This document shows positions 35,237 to 44,192 of a stretch of DNA of 64,000 nt, one piece after another; the first letter of the stretch is position 1; the number at the start of each line of letters is the position of its first letter. The notes beneath the pieces are model-generated. The model worked only from the letters and a program-made list of their open reading frames with translations, did no database searches and was not told the DNA's origin. The position numbers and the translations under genes are program-made. Source of the DNA: Pelagicoccus sp. SDUM812005 (GTDB lineage: Bacteria > Verrucomicrobiota > Verrucomicrobiia > Opitutales > Opitutaceae); NCBI RefSeq assembly GCF_031127875.1, contig NZ_JARXIA010000018.1, positions 96,970 to 160,969 on the forward strand. Direction: 5' to 3'.

Positions 35237-36253
35237 ATGAGCCAGTCAGATTCTGAGAGTTTTGGAATGGGGAACTTGCCGGAGGCCTTGGGGGTTTCGG
35301 AGGCGTTTTTGGATTTCCAGCAGCGGCTTTCGGCGGTGGCGAAGATCGACCGTCCGGTGCTGTTGATTGGCGAGCGGGGGACGGGCAAGGAGTTGGCGGC
35401 GGCCAGGCTGCACTTTTTGTCGCAGCGTTGGCAGGGGCCTTTGGTGGCTCTGAACTGCGCGGCGCTGTCGGAATCGGTGCTGGAGTCGGAGCTTTTCGGG
35501 CACGAGGCGGGAGCGTTTACGGGAGCGGTGAAGCGTCGCGAGGGGCGCTTCGAGGCGGCGGACGGGGGCACGCTATTTCTCGACGAGATCGGGCTGGTGT
35601 CGATGACGGTGCAGGAGAAGATCCTGCGGGCGGTGGAATACGGGGTGTTTCAGCGGGTGGGCGGCTCGTCGTCGGTGAAGGTGAACGCTCGCATCGTGGG
35701 GGCGACGAATGCGGACCTTTCGGAGATGTCGCGCGGAGGTAAGTTCAAGAGCGACCTTTTGGATCGCCTGTCCTTCGACGTGATTTACTTGCCGCCTTTG
35801 CGGGCTCGGCGGGAGGACGTGGAGTACTTGGCCCTGCACTTCGCGAGCGGGATGGCCCGCGAACTGGAGATGGCGTCGGTGCCGGAGTTTAGCGCGGGCG
35901 CTTTGGAAAGCCTGCAGGCCTACGATTGGCCGGGCAACGTGCGCGAGTTGAAAAACGTGATCGAGCGCAGCGTGTACCGCAGCGGGGGCGGTAAGATTCG
36001 GAAGATCGAATTCGATCCGTTCGTCAATCCGTACGCGGATGAAGACGTATCCAGAAAAGCAGACAAAGGAGAAGAGGTGGAGGAGGCGGATTTGTCGCAG
36101 CCGCTGCATGCCCAGGTGAAGGCGTTGGAGCTGCGCCTGCTGCGGAAGGCTTTGATGGAGTCCGGCTACAAGCAGCAGGATGCGGCGAATCGCTTGGGGC
36201 TGACTTATTACCAGTTTCGAGCTTTGTATCGGAAGTACAAGGACGAGTTGTAG
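35237..36253 (+). CDS. pspF: Sigma-54-dependent activator PspF
   Basis: A 338-aa AAA+ enhancer-binding protein without an N-terminal receiver domain, as in PspF. The TTG start at 35216 is possible, but the ATG at 35237 (MSQSDSESFGMGNLPEALGV) is preferred. Walker A is GERGTGKE (about 45-52). The sigma-54 contact loop GAFTGA is intact (about 92-97). Walker B is GGTLFLDEIG, and the arginine-finger region is FKSDLLDRLSFDVIYLPPLR. The C-terminal Fis-type helix-turn-helix is LRKALMESGYKQQDAANRLG. It is transcribed divergently from pspA-pspB-pspC, and a terminator follows. Confidence 0.94.
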   Translation: MSQSDSESFGMGNLPEALGVSEAFLDFQQRLSAVAKIDRPVLLIGERGTGKELAAARLHFLSQRWQGPLVALNCAALSESVLESELFGHEAGAFTGAVKRREGRFEAADGGTLFLDEIGLVSMTVQEKILRAVEYGVFQRVGGSSSVKVNARIVGATNADLSEMSRGGKFKSDLLDRLSFDVIYLPPLRARREDVEYLALHFASGMARELEMASVPEFSAGALESLQAYDWPGNVRELKNVIERSVYRSGGGKIRKIEFDPFVNPYADEDVSRKADKGEEVEEADLSQPLHAQVKALELRLLRKALMESGYKQQDAANRLGLTYYQFRALYRKYKDEL

Positions 36254-36301
36254 CGGGTGTTTGCAAATGCCCCATGCTCGGCCCTCCGCAAGAGGGTGAC
36301 G

Positions 36302-36335
36302 AAAAAAAGCCGAACCTGATCGGTTCGGCCTTTTT
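36302..36335. terminator. Bidirectional terminator after pspF
   Basis: GCCGAACC / GGTTCGGC (36309-36316, 36322-36329) with a TGATC loop is flanked by A7 on the left and C-T5 on the right, between the convergent genes ending at 36253 (+) and 36358 (-). Confidence 0.92.
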
Positions 36336-36357
36336 GTACCAATAGTTTGGTTACGCG

Positions 36358-36900
36358 TTAGGAGAGCTCTAGCTTTTCCTCCAAGGTTTCGAGGGCCCGT
36401 TTGATGGCGGTCTCGGCGACATCGGAGAACATTTCTCCAGCGTCGCGGGGCGTGGTGACGGTGATGCCGGAGTTTTGTCCGCGAACGACGCCGAGGTCGT
36501 GGGTGACGCCGTCGTTGTCGACGTATTCAGCCTTGGCGCTGAAGCTGTAGAAGTTGGTGCGGGAGCGTTCCCAGTCGATGACGCGGAAGATCAAGTATCC
36601 GCTGTCCTCTTCGTCGGGGAGCACGTTGTATTCGATTTCGTAGTCGTCGATCCACTCCTTGCGGTCTGCAGCGTCGGCAAATGCATTGTGCAATAGGTCG
36701 TCGCGGGCGTTGCTCATCTCGACGAGGGCGGCGCCTTCGAGATCGTCGAAGTAAACTTGTAGCTCCTGTTGGGCTATGGGCTCGCCTTCCTCGGGCGTGG
36801 CGAGGGCGGAGGTGAGCAGGGTGAGTCCGGTAGCTAGGGCGACGCAGCGCTTTGCTACCTTGGAGCGGAATGTCGTCTTGTCGTCTATGCTGTTTTTCAT
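36358..36900 (-). CDS. Exported protein of unknown function
   Basis: Not recognised. A 180-aa protein with a long basic N-region and a signal peptide (KRCVALATGLTLLTSALATP). The mature part is acidic. It alternates helix (QQELQVYFDDLEGAALVEMS, NARDDLLHNAFADAADRKEW) and a beta region (YEIEYNVLPDEEDSGYLIFR, VIDWERSRTNFYSFSAKAEY). A short helix (SDVAETAIKRALETLEEKLE) closes it. The pattern is that of a small periplasmic domain. It is a single gene between the pspF terminator and the glycosidase. Confidence 0.75.
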   Translation of the reverse strand: MKNSIDDKTTFRSKVAKRCVALATGLTLLTSALATPEEGEPIAQQELQVYFDDLEGAALVEMSNARDDLLHNAFADAADRKEWIDDYEIEYNVLPDEEDSGYLIFRVIDWERSRTNFYSFSAKAEYVDNDGVTHDLGVVRGQNSGITVTTPRDAGEMFSDVAETAIKRALETLEEKLELS

Positions 36901-36984
36901 GGTATTTCTGGGTTAGGGTTCCGGGCCCGCGAGCGGGGCCCGTTTTCGTTTCTCCCAGTTACTTGCTAGACGCGTGCCAACTTG

Positions 36985-39645
36985 CTAGGGCGCCTCGCGG
37001 TGGAGCTCTCGGATGAGGTTCGCGACGAGGGCGGTCCAGCCGGTCTGGTGGCTGGCTCCGTGGCCTTTTCCTGTTTCGGGGTTGAAGAACTCGTAGAAGA
37101 GCTGCGGCTCGTCGTTGTCGAGGGCGTGGAGCTGCGGGCCTTGGAAGGGGCGTCGCCCGTCCCCGTTTTTTTTGAAGAGCAGGACGAGGCGTTTGCGGAT
37201 GTCCTGGGCGCAGTATTCAAGCGATCGATACTGGCCGGATCCGGTGGGGTATTCGATCTCGAAGGAGTCGCCGTAGGCTTTGTGGTAGCGGTCGAGGGCT
37301 TCGACGAGCAGGTAGTTGACGGGCAGCCAGATGGGGCCGCGCCAATTGGAGTTGCCTCCGAAGAGGTGTGTATCCGAATCGCCGGGACAGTAGCGGAGTT
37401 CCAGTTGTTCGCCGTTCACGGCTACGGTGTAGGGTTGCTTTTCGTAGACGCGGGAGAGGGAGCGGATGCCGTAGGGGGAGAGGAACTCGTTTTCGTCGAA
37501 GACGTAGCCGAGCAGGCGGGTGAGGCGTTCCCGGTTGGGCAGGGCCAGCAGGCGTGTTTGCCCGATGCTGGAGCTGGGGAGGGCTTCGACGAAGCGGGTG
37601 ATGTCCTTGCGGTTGTTGAGGTACCAGTCCATGCGCTTGCGGAAGCCCGGCAGCTCGTCGAGGGTTTCCTGGGGGATGGAGAGGGAGGCGATGAGGGGGA
37701 GCAGGCCTACGAGGGAGCGTACCCGCAGGGTGGTGCGGCTGCCGTCGGGGTGTTCGATCTCGTCGTAGTAGAAGCCGTCCTCGTCGTCCCAGAGCCCGCC
37801 GTGGGTGAGGTGGTTGGCGGCTTCGCAAATGCTCATGAAGTGCTCGAAGAACTTGGAGGCTAGGTCGGAGTAGGTCTTGTCGCAGTGGGCCAGCTCCATG
37901 GCGATGGAGAGCATCTTGGAACAGTAGAAGGCCATCCAGGCGGTGCCGTCGGCTTGGTTGAGGACGGCGCCTCCGGGCAGGGGCTTGGAGCGGTCGAAGA
38001 GCCCGATGTTGTCGAGGCCGAGGAAGCCGCCGCCGAAGAGGTTGCGTCCTTCCGGGTCCTTGCGGTTGACCCACCAGGTGAAGTTGATGAGCAGCTTGGA
38101 GAAGGCCCGTTTGAGGAAGTCGAGGTCCGGCTGGCCCTTCGCTTTTCCGTGCAGGTAGACTTCCCAGCAGGCCCAGGCGTGAGTGGGCGGGTTGACGTCG
38201 TCGAGGGCCCATTCGTAGGCGGGCAGTTGGCCGTTGGGGTGCATGTACCACTCGCGCAGGAAGAGCAGGAGCTGCTGCTTGGCGAAGTCGGGGTCGAAGT
38301 CGGAGAAGGGCAGCATGTGGAACGCGGTGTCCCAGGCGGCGTACCAGGGGTACTCCCACTTGTCCGGCATGGAGAGGATGTCTTTGTTGAAAAGGTGTTC
38401 CCAGTTGTGGTTGCGGCCCTGCTTGCGGGCGGGCGGGGCGTGGGCGACGTCGCTGTCGCCTTTGAGCCAGTCGTGCACGGAGTAGTGGTAGAACTGCTTG
38501 GTCCAGAGCAGGCCTGCGTAGGCGGCCCGTTGGGTGGCGCGTTCTTCGGGATCGGCGGCGGCGGTCAGGGTTTCGTCCCAGAAGCGGTCGGCTTGGCTTT
38601 GGGCGGTGGCGAATGCGTTTTCGAAGTCGGTGCCGAAGAGCTGGGTCGGCGTTTCGTCCTCGGAGTGGAGGCGTACGGGGATGGTGACGGCTTGGCCGGC
38701 GGGGATTTCCAGATCGTAGCGGGCCATGGCAAGGGTGCCTTGGCCTTGGCCGAGCATCACGGCGTCCGCTTGCTTTTCGACGATCCAGCGATGGAAGGAG
38801 TCTTTGGTGTAGGGGGTGTAGTTGTCTTCGCCATACAGGACCTTGGAAGCGGTTTCGTTTTCGGCGAGGCCGATGGTGGGCTCGGTGCCGTCGGAGGCGG
38901 GTCCGGCAGCGAAGCGGAAGCGCCCTAGCCCTTCGCGGTTGAGTTCCAGGCTGCTGGGACTGGTGAAGATCATCTTGGGCTTGAGGGAGCAGCCTTCGTG
39001 TTCGCAGCCCCAGATCCAGGTGTTGCGAAACCAGAGCTTGGGCAGGGCGGTGATGGCGGCGGTCTCCGGTCCGCGGTTGGTGACGGTCAGGCGCAGGAGG
39101 ACGTCGTTGGGGCCGGCCTTGGCGTATTCGATTTGGATGTCGAAGTAGCGGTCGTCGCGGAAGGCGTCGGTATCGGCCAGCTCGAATTCCGGGTCCTGCA
39201 GTCCGCGCTTGGCGTTTTCCTGTCTGAGTTGCTCGTAGGGGAACTCCGTTTGCGGGTACTTGTATAGGGCTTTCGAATACGTGTGGGTCGGGGTGGAGTC
39301 GAGGTAGTAGTAGCGCTCCTTGCAGTCTTCCCCGTGGTTGCCTTGTTCTCCGTTGAGGCCGAAGAGGCGTTCCTTGATGAGCGGGTCCTTGCCGTTCCAG
39401 AAGGCGGGGGCGAGGCAGAGGCGGCCCTGCCGGTCGCAGAATCCCGAGATGCCGTCCTCGCCCCAGCGGTAGGCGCGGAGGTGGGCGTGCTCGAAGGGGA
39501 AGTGTCGCCAGGCCTGGCCGTCGGCGGAGTAGTCTTCCCGGACGGTGCCCCATTGCCGTTCCGAAAGGTAGGGGCCCCAGCGTTTCCAGTTTTTCTCTCG
39601 TGTTGCGTCCTCTGCGAGACGTTGCTTTTCGCTTTCGCCGATCAT
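36985..39645 (-). CDS. GH63-like glycoside hydrolase (glucosidase family)
   Basis: An 886-aa cytosolic enzyme (no signal peptide) of the bacterial family related to mannosyl-oligosaccharide glucosidase. Start blocks WGPYLSERQWGTVREDYSAD and FPFEHAHLRAYRWGEDGISG are highly typical. The barrel includes NHNWEHLFNKDILSMPDKWE, YPWYAAWDTAFHMLPFSDFD, GGGFLGLDNIGLFDRSKPLP and a C-terminal NWRGPIWLPVNYLLVEALDR with the YPTGSGQYRSLEYCAQDIRK block. The likely substrates are small alpha-glucosides such as glucosylglycerate-type solutes, but this is inference. It lies 28 bp downstream of oxyR on the same strand, so it may be co-transcribed with the peroxide regulator. Confidence 0.9.
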   Translation of the reverse strand: MIGESEKQRLAEDATREKNWKRWGPYLSERQWGTVREDYSADGQAWRHFPFEHAHLRAYRWGEDGISGFCDRQGRLCLAPAFWNGKDPLIKERLFGLNGEQGNHGEDCKERYYYLDSTPTHTYSKALYKYPQTEFPYEQLRQENAKRGLQDPEFELADTDAFRDDRYFDIQIEYAKAGPNDVLLRLTVTNRGPETAAITALPKLWFRNTWIWGCEHEGCSLKPKMIFTSPSSLELNREGLGRFRFAAGPASDGTEPTIGLAENETASKVLYGEDNYTPYTKDSFHRWIVEKQADAVMLGQGQGTLAMARYDLEIPAGQAVTIPVRLHSEDETPTQLFGTDFENAFATAQSQADRFWDETLTAAADPEERATQRAAYAGLLWTKQFYHYSVHDWLKGDSDVAHAPPARKQGRNHNWEHLFNKDILSMPDKWEYPWYAAWDTAFHMLPFSDFDPDFAKQQLLLFLREWYMHPNGQLPAYEWALDDVNPPTHAWACWEVYLHGKAKGQPDLDFLKRAFSKLLINFTWWVNRKDPEGRNLFGGGFLGLDNIGLFDRSKPLPGGAVLNQADGTAWMAFYCSKMLSIAMELAHCDKTYSDLASKFFEHFMSICEAANHLTHGGLWDDEDGFYYDEIEHPDGSRTTLRVRSLVGLLPLIASLSIPQETLDELPGFRKRMDWYLNNRKDITRFVEALPSSSIGQTRLLALPNRERLTRLLGYVFDENEFLSPYGIRSLSRVYEKQPYTVAVNGEQLELRYCPGDSDTHLFGGNSNWRGPIWLPVNYLLVEALDRYHKAYGDSFEIEYPTGSGQYRSLEYCAQDIRKRLVLLFKKNGDGRRPFQGPQLHALDNDEPQLFYEFFNPETGKGHGASHQTGWTALVANLIRELHREAP

Positions 39646-39673
39646 GGTAATTTGAATACGTTTGTTAAGTTGT

Positions 39674-40561
39674 TTAGGCGGATTGTTTCTTGAGTCGCTT
39701 GAGGAATTCGGCGGCAGCGGGACTGAGCTTGCCGCCGCGCTTCTTGAGCAGGCCGATCATGCGCTTGGGGGCGGGGTGCTTGAAGCGGAGGAAGGAGAGG
39801 GCGTTGTTCGGGTGGTTGGAGACGGCCATTTCCGGAACGATAGCGACTCCTAGGCCAGCCGCAACCATGGAGAGCTGGGTGGGGAGTTGCTCGCACTCGA
39901 GGGAACTGGAGCGGTCGCTGCGCTGGCAGAGCCTTACGGTCTGGTCGCGCAGGCAATTGCCTTCGCTGAGCAGGATGAGTTCGTCCTCGGAGATGGACTT
40001 GGTGGTGAGTTCGGAGAGGGAGCAGGCGGGGTGGGCGTTGGGTACGGCGAGCAGAAGGGGTTCGTCGAAGAGCTTGCTCAGGTGTAGGGAGTAGCGTTTG
40101 AGCAAGGCTGGCGCCACGTCGCTGACGACGGCGAATTCCAGGTCTCCCTCGACCACTTCCTTGAGCAGCTGGGAGGTTCGGGATTCGCGGGCCAGCAGGC
40201 GAACCTGGGGGTGGTCCGCCCGGAAGTCGCCGAGAAGGGGCGGCAGGAGGTAGGGAGCCATGGTCGGGATGATTCCGAAGCGGATGTCCCCCGCCATCAG
40301 CTCTTCGCGCATCCGAAAAGTGGATACTATCTTCTCTTGTTCCTCCAGGAGCCGATGGGCGCCGTCGAGGAGCAGCTTTCCCGAATCGCTCAGTTCGACG
40401 CCCTTAGGCTTGCGGATGAAGAGGGATTCGCCGAGCTCCTCCTCCAGCTTCGAGATTTGGTAGCTGAGGGACGGCTGGCTGAGGTGGCAGGCTTTGGCCG
40501 CCCGGGTGAAGCTTTGTTCGCGGGCGACGGCGATGAAACACTTTAGCTGGGTAAACTCCAT
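39674..40561 (-). CDS. oxyR: Hydrogen-peroxide regulator OxyR
   Basis: A 295-aa LysR-family regulator. The helix-turn-helix is SFTRAAKACHLSQPSLSYQI, and the effector domain holds IRFGIIPTMAPYLLPPLLGD. The redox pair is intact: Cys203 and Cys212 in EGNCLRDQTVRLCQRS, nine residues apart as in the E. coli disulphide pair Cys199/Cys208. An upstream start at 40591 adds ten non-homologous residues, so the ATG at 40561 (MEFTQLKCFIAVAREQ) was chosen. It is divergent from katA with a 75-bp gap that contains a candidate binding site, suggesting direct control of the catalase. Confidence 0.94.
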   Translation of the reverse strand: MEFTQLKCFIAVAREQSFTRAAKACHLSQPSLSYQISKLEEELGESLFIRKPKGVELSDSGKLLLDGAHRLLEEQEKIVSTFRMREELMAGDIRFGIIPTMAPYLLPPLLGDFRADHPQVRLLARESRTSQLLKEVVEGDLEFAVVSDVAPALLKRYSLHLSKLFDEPLLLAVPNAHPACSLSELTTKSISEDELILLSEGNCLRDQTVRLCQRSDRSSSLECEQLPTQLSMVAAGLGVAIVPEMAVSNHPNNALSFLRFKHPAPKRMIGLLKKRGGKLSPAAAEFLKRLKKQSA

Positions 40562-40581
40562 AGAAAATGTCGATGAAGATG

Positions 40582-40618
40582 ATTGATTCATTCGATTATG
40601 TCTATGGGAAAATCTATG
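40582..40618. promoter_or_regulatory. Candidate OxyR binding site between oxyR and katA
   Basis: The gap holds four half-sites spaced like the OxyR consensus (ATAG-N7-CTAT-N7-ATAG-N7-CTAT): ATTG, CGAT, ATGG and TATG at 7-base intervals. The first two form a LysR T-N11-A box with an imperfect palindrome. The match is partial, with the fourth half-site poor. Confidence 0.4.
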
Positions 40619-40636
40619 TTAGTATCGGCCGCAGAT

Positions 40637-42121
40637 ATGAATCACAAGACCTCTAGACTGACAACTTCCGCAGGCAATCCCATCGCCGACAACCAGAATT
40701 CGCTGAGCGCCGGACCGCGCGGGCCCTTGCTTTTGCAGGACTACCAGCTGATCGAGAAGCTGGCTCACCAGAATCGCGAGCGCATCCCCGAGCGGGTGGT
40801 GCATGCCAAGGGCTGGGGAGCGTTCGGCAGCTTTACGGTGACGCACGACATTTCCCGGTACACCTGCGCCAAGGTCTTTTCCGAGGTGGGTAAGAAGACG
40901 GAGTTGGTTTCCCGTTTCTCTACGGTTGCGGGCGAGCTGGGTGCAGCGGATGCGGAGCGCGACGTGCGTGGCTTCTCCTTGAAGTTCTACACGGAAGAGG
41001 GCAACTGGGACGTGGTCGGGAACAACACGCCGGTTTTCTTCGTGCGGGACCCGTACAAGTTTCCTGACTTCATCCACACCCAGAAGCGTCACCCGCGAAC
41101 CAACTTGCGCTCCGGCAAGGCCATGTGGGACTTCTGGTCGCTTTCGCCGGAAAGCTTGCATCAGGTGACGATCCTGATGAGCGATCGCGGCATTCCGGTG
41201 GCCCCGATGTACATGAACGGCTACGGTTCGCACACCTACAGCTTTTGGAATGCCGCGGGCGAGCGGTTCTGGGTGAAGTTCCATTTCAAGACGCAGCAAG
41301 GGCATCGTCACTACACCAATGCCGAAGCGACGGAAGTGATTGGCCGGAGTCGGGAGAGCTACCAGGAGGAGCTCTTCGGGGCGATCGAGAAGGGCGAGTT
41401 TCCGAAGTGGACGATGTTCGTGCAGGTCATGCCCGAGCGCGACGCGGAGAAGACGAGCTACAACCCCTTCGACTTAACCAAGGTCTGGCCGCATGGCGAG
41501 TACCCGTTGATCGAGGTGGGAGAGCTCGAGCTCAACCGCAACGCGGACAATTACTTCACCGATATCGAAATGGCGGCGTATTCGCCTTCCAACGTCGTTC
41601 CTGGTATCGGCTTCTCGCCGGACAAGATGTTGCAGGCTCGCGTCTTCTCCTATGCGGACGCGCATCGCTACCGTCTCGGTACGCATTACGAAGCGTTGCC
41701 GGTAAACCGTCCCAAGTCGCCGATCAACCACTACCACAAAGATGGGGCCATGCGCTTTTTCAGCAACGACTTTGGCAATCCCGACGCCTACTACGAGCCG
41801 AACACGGTGGCCGGTTCCGCCCAGGAAGATCCATCGGTGAAGGAGCCCGCGCTGCGGATCTCCGGAGATGCGGACCGCTACAACCATCGGGAAGGCAACG
41901 ACGATTATACGCAGCCGGGCAACTTGTATCGACTCTTCAACGACGAGCAGAGGGCTCGCTTGCATCAGAACATCGCGGAGGCGATGGCCGGGGTGCCGGC
42001 GGAGATTGTCGATCGGCAGCTGAACCACTTCCACAAGTGCGATCCGGCCTACGCTGCCGGAGTGTCCGAGGCGTTGGGCGTAGCGTTTTCGCCGAAGGAG
42101 GAGGGTGTATGTCCAGCGTAA
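40637..42121 (+). CDS. katA: Small-subunit (clade 3-like) haem catalase
   Basis: A 494-aa catalase that disproportionates hydrogen peroxide. The frame is open from 40583, but the ATG at 40637 ([20 protein letters not shown]) fits the family start. The catalytic His55 lies in [13 protein letters not shown] and the catalytic Asn129 in [10 protein letters not shown]. The haem-ligand tyrosine region is [12 protein letters not shown]. The [20 protein letters not shown] block and the terminal [15 protein letters not shown] are family-typical. No signal peptide is visible, so it should be cytosolic. Its stop codon overlaps the ankyrin gene, and the divergent oxyR is its probable activator. Confidence 0.97.
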   Translation: MNHKTSRLTTSAGNPIADNQNSLSAGPRGPLLLQDYQLIEKLAHQNRERIPERVVHAKGWGAFGSFTVTHDISRYTCAKVFSEVGKKTELVSRFSTVAGELGAADAERDVRGFSLKFYTEEGNWDVVGNNTPVFFVRDPYKFPDFIHTQKRHPRTNLRSGKAMWDFWSLSPESLHQVTILMSDRGIPVAPMYMNGYGSHTYSFWNAAGERFWVKFHFKTQQGHRHYTNAEATEVIGRSRESYQEELFGAIEKGEFPKWTMFVQVMPERDAEKTSYNPFDLTKVWPHGEYPLIEVGELELNRNADNYFTDIEMAAYSPSNVVPGIGFSPDKMLQARVFSYADAHRYRLGTHYEALPVNRPKSPINHYHKDGAMRFFSNDFGNPDAYYEPNTVAGSAQEDPSVKEPALRISGDADRYNHREGNDDYTQPGNLYRLFNDEQRARLHQNIAEAMAGVPAEIVDRQLNHFHKCDPAYAAGVSEALGVAFSPKEEGVCPA

Positions 42122-42564
42122 GCGTCGCTCCGGAGGTTTCCGTGCAGGAGCTGCAGCGCTACGAGGAGCTGCAGGTTCAGGCTCTCGACTTTGCTCGTCA
42201 GGGAGAAGTGGATACACTCGTATCTATGCTCGACGCGGGCTTGCCGGTGAACCTGAGCGACGAAAAGGGGAACACGCTCTTGATGTTGGCCAGCTACAAT
42301 GGCCAGCTGGAGACGACGCGGGCCTTGCTGGAACGCGGGGCGGATACCGAGCAGCGTAACGATCGCGGGCAAACGCCGCTGGGCGGAGTCGCCTTCAAGG
42401 GGGATTGCGAGCTCGCGAAGTTGCTTCTTGAATACGGCGCGGACGTGAATGCGGACAATGGGGGCGGCAAGGCTCCGCTGCTATTCGCCACTATGTTTGG
42501 TCGCTTCAAGATGCGTCGCCTCCTCAAGCTCCACGAGGCCAAGATGTGGACGCCGAAGGCTTGA
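42109..42564 (+). CDS. Ankyrin-repeat protein coupled to katA
   Basis: A 151-aa protein with four or so ankyrin repeats: [60 protein letters not shown], and [20 protein letters not shown]. The ATG at 42109 is inside the katA 3' end (13-bp overlap) with a strong Shine-Dalgarno (AAGGAGGAGGG), showing translational coupling. A katB-ankB pair is known in Pseudomonas aeruginosa, where the ankyrin protein is needed for full catalase activity. Unlike that protein, this one has no signal peptide, so it should stay in the cytosol beside KatA. A terminator follows. Confidence 0.9.
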   Translation: MSSVSVAPEVSVQELQRYEELQVQALDFARQGEVDTLVSMLDAGLPVNLSDEKGNTLLMLASYNGQLETTRALLERGADTEQRNDRGQTPLGGVAFKGDCELAKLLLEYGADVNADNGGGKAPLLFATMFGRFKMRRLLKLHEAKMWTPKA

Positions 42565-42615
42565 GGGCACCAGTGGAACCTCGCTGCAAGCGGCGCGAGC
42601 GATTGCTTTAACTTC

Positions 42616-42650
42616 GGGAAGCTGGGCGAGGGCTCAGCTTCCCTTTTTTT
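42616..42650 (+). terminator. Terminator of the katA-ankyrin operon
   Basis: GGGAAGCTG / CAGCTTCCC (42616-42624, 42635-42643) with a partly paired 10-base loop (GC/GC inside) is followed by seven T. Confidence 0.93.
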
Positions 42651-42721
42651 GCCTTCGGTGGGAGGCTTCCGCTTTTCTATTCGACAGAGGGCGGGCTTCG
42701 TTCGTCCTTTGGTTAAGGCCT

Positions 42722-44170
42722 ATGAAGATTCCGTTCGACAATACCTATTCCCAACTTCCGGAGCAATTCTACCAGCGGCAGGATCCGGTGCCGGTGGAGA
42801 ATCCGGAGTTGATTCGCGTGAACCGCTCTCTGGCGGAGGAGTTGGGAATCGACGCGGATTGGCTGGAGTCGAGCGAGGGTTTGGCCGTGTTGGCTGGCAA
42901 CGCGGTGGCGGAGGGCTCGGAGCCGCTGGCCCAGGCCTACGCCGGACACCAGTTCGGCCACTTCGTGCCGCAGCTTGGCGACGGAAGGGCGATCTTGCTG
43001 GGCGAGGTGGTTTCGCGCTCGGGGCGGCGCTTCGACTTGCAGCTAAAGGGCTCGGGCCGTACCGCGTTTTCGCGGGCGGGCGACGGCAGGTCGGCGCTGG
43101 GGCCGGTGATCCGCGAGTATATCGTGAGCGAGGCCATGGCGGCCCTGGGGGTTCCCACGACCCGCGCGCTTGCGGCGGTGGCTACCGGGGAGCGGGTGTT
43201 CAGGCAGGAAGGCGACGTGGCTGGCGGCGTGTTTACTCGGGTGGCTTCCAGCCATGTGCGGGTGGGGACCTTCCAGTACTTTCAGGCGCGGGGCGAGGTG
43301 GAGTCGATCCGTCGCCTGGCGGACTACGTGATCGAGCGCCACTATCCGGAGGCTTTGCAGGCAAAGGAGCGCTACCTGGCTCTATTGAAGGGAGCGTTCG
43401 GGCGGCAAGCGGATTTGGTGACGCATTGGATGTCGCTCGGTTTCATCCATGGCGTAATGAATACGGACAACATGGCGGTTTCGGGGGAGACGATCGACTT
43501 CGGCCCCTGCGCCTTCATGGAAGCGTTCCATCCGGAGTGCGTATTTAGTTCGATCGATCGCAATGCCCGTTACGCTTGGGGGAACCAGGGCAATATTGCC
43601 TTATGGAACCTGTCGCGACTGGCGGAGGCCTTGCTGCCCTTGATCGCTGACGAACCAGCGGAAGCGGGTGAGAAGGCCGAAGCCGCCTTAGCGGAGTTTC
43701 CGGACCTGTTTCGTGGTCATTACCTGCGGCGCTTGCGAGCGAAGCTCGGGCTCGTTGGAGATGTATCCGACGATATGATACAACAAACCTTGCAGCTGCT
43801 CGCTGCCCAGGAGGTCGATTTCACCCTTTTCTTTCGTCGCTTGACGCAGGTCGCAAAAGGAGGGGATCGCGATCCCCTGGCGTCCTTGTTCTCGGATGCG
43901 GCAGCCTTCGAGGACTGGTTCGCGAAATGGAGCGCGGTGGAAAGGTCCGAGAGCGAGCTCGTTGCCATGCAGAGTGCGAACCCGGTGCTGATCCCGCGCA
44001 ACCACCGGGTGGAGCAGGCCATCCAAGCAGCGTATGCGGGCGACTATTCGGTCTTCGAGCGTTTGCTAGCGGCCTATGCCCAGCCTTATGCGGAGGTGGC
44101 AGCTTACGCTGACCTGGAGACTCTGCCGAAGCCCGAAGAAGTGGTGCACCAAACCTTTTGCGGAACCTAG
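42722..44170 (+). CDS. selO: Protein adenylyltransferase SelO (YdiU)
   Basis: A 482-aa pseudokinase-fold enzyme that transfers AMP to Ser, Thr or Tyr residues, linked to redox stress. Start at 42722 (MKIPFDNTYSQLPEQFYQRQ). Signature blocks are AYAGHQFGHFVPQLGDGRAI, LKGSGRTAFSRAGDGRSALG, and the metal-binding NTDNMAVSGETIDFGPCAF. The C-terminus QTFCGT places a cysteine third from the end, the position of selenocysteine in animal SelO. A terminator separates it from the catalase genes, so it has its own promoter, though its redox link fits the locus. Confidence 0.95.
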   Translation: MKIPFDNTYSQLPEQFYQRQDPVPVENPELIRVNRSLAEELGIDADWLESSEGLAVLAGNAVAEGSEPLAQAYAGHQFGHFVPQLGDGRAILLGEVVSRSGRRFDLQLKGSGRTAFSRAGDGRSALGPVIREYIVSEAMAALGVPTTRALAAVATGERVFRQEGDVAGGVFTRVASSHVRVGTFQYFQARGEVESIRRLADYVIERHYPEALQAKERYLALLKGAFGRQADLVTHWMSLGFIHGVMNTDNMAVSGETIDFGPCAFMEAFHPECVFSSIDRNARYAWGNQGNIALWNLSRLAEALLPLIADEPAEAGEKAEAALAEFPDLFRGHYLRRLRAKLGLVGDVSDDMIQQTLQLLAAQEVDFTLFFRRLTQVAKGGDRDPLASLFSDAAAFEDWFAKWSAVERSESELVAMQSANPVLIPRNHRVEQAIQAAYAGDYSVFERLLAAYAQPYAEVAAYADLETLPKPEEVVHQTFCGT

Positions 44171-44192
44171 GCACCTCGATCCGCGAGGGCCG

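Noticed and set aside
37217..39553. 778-aa open frame on the - strand inside the glycosidase gene
   Set aside because: It is an Arg/Pro-rich alternate frame of the GH63-like gene; its composition is typical of a shifted reading of a high-GC gene.
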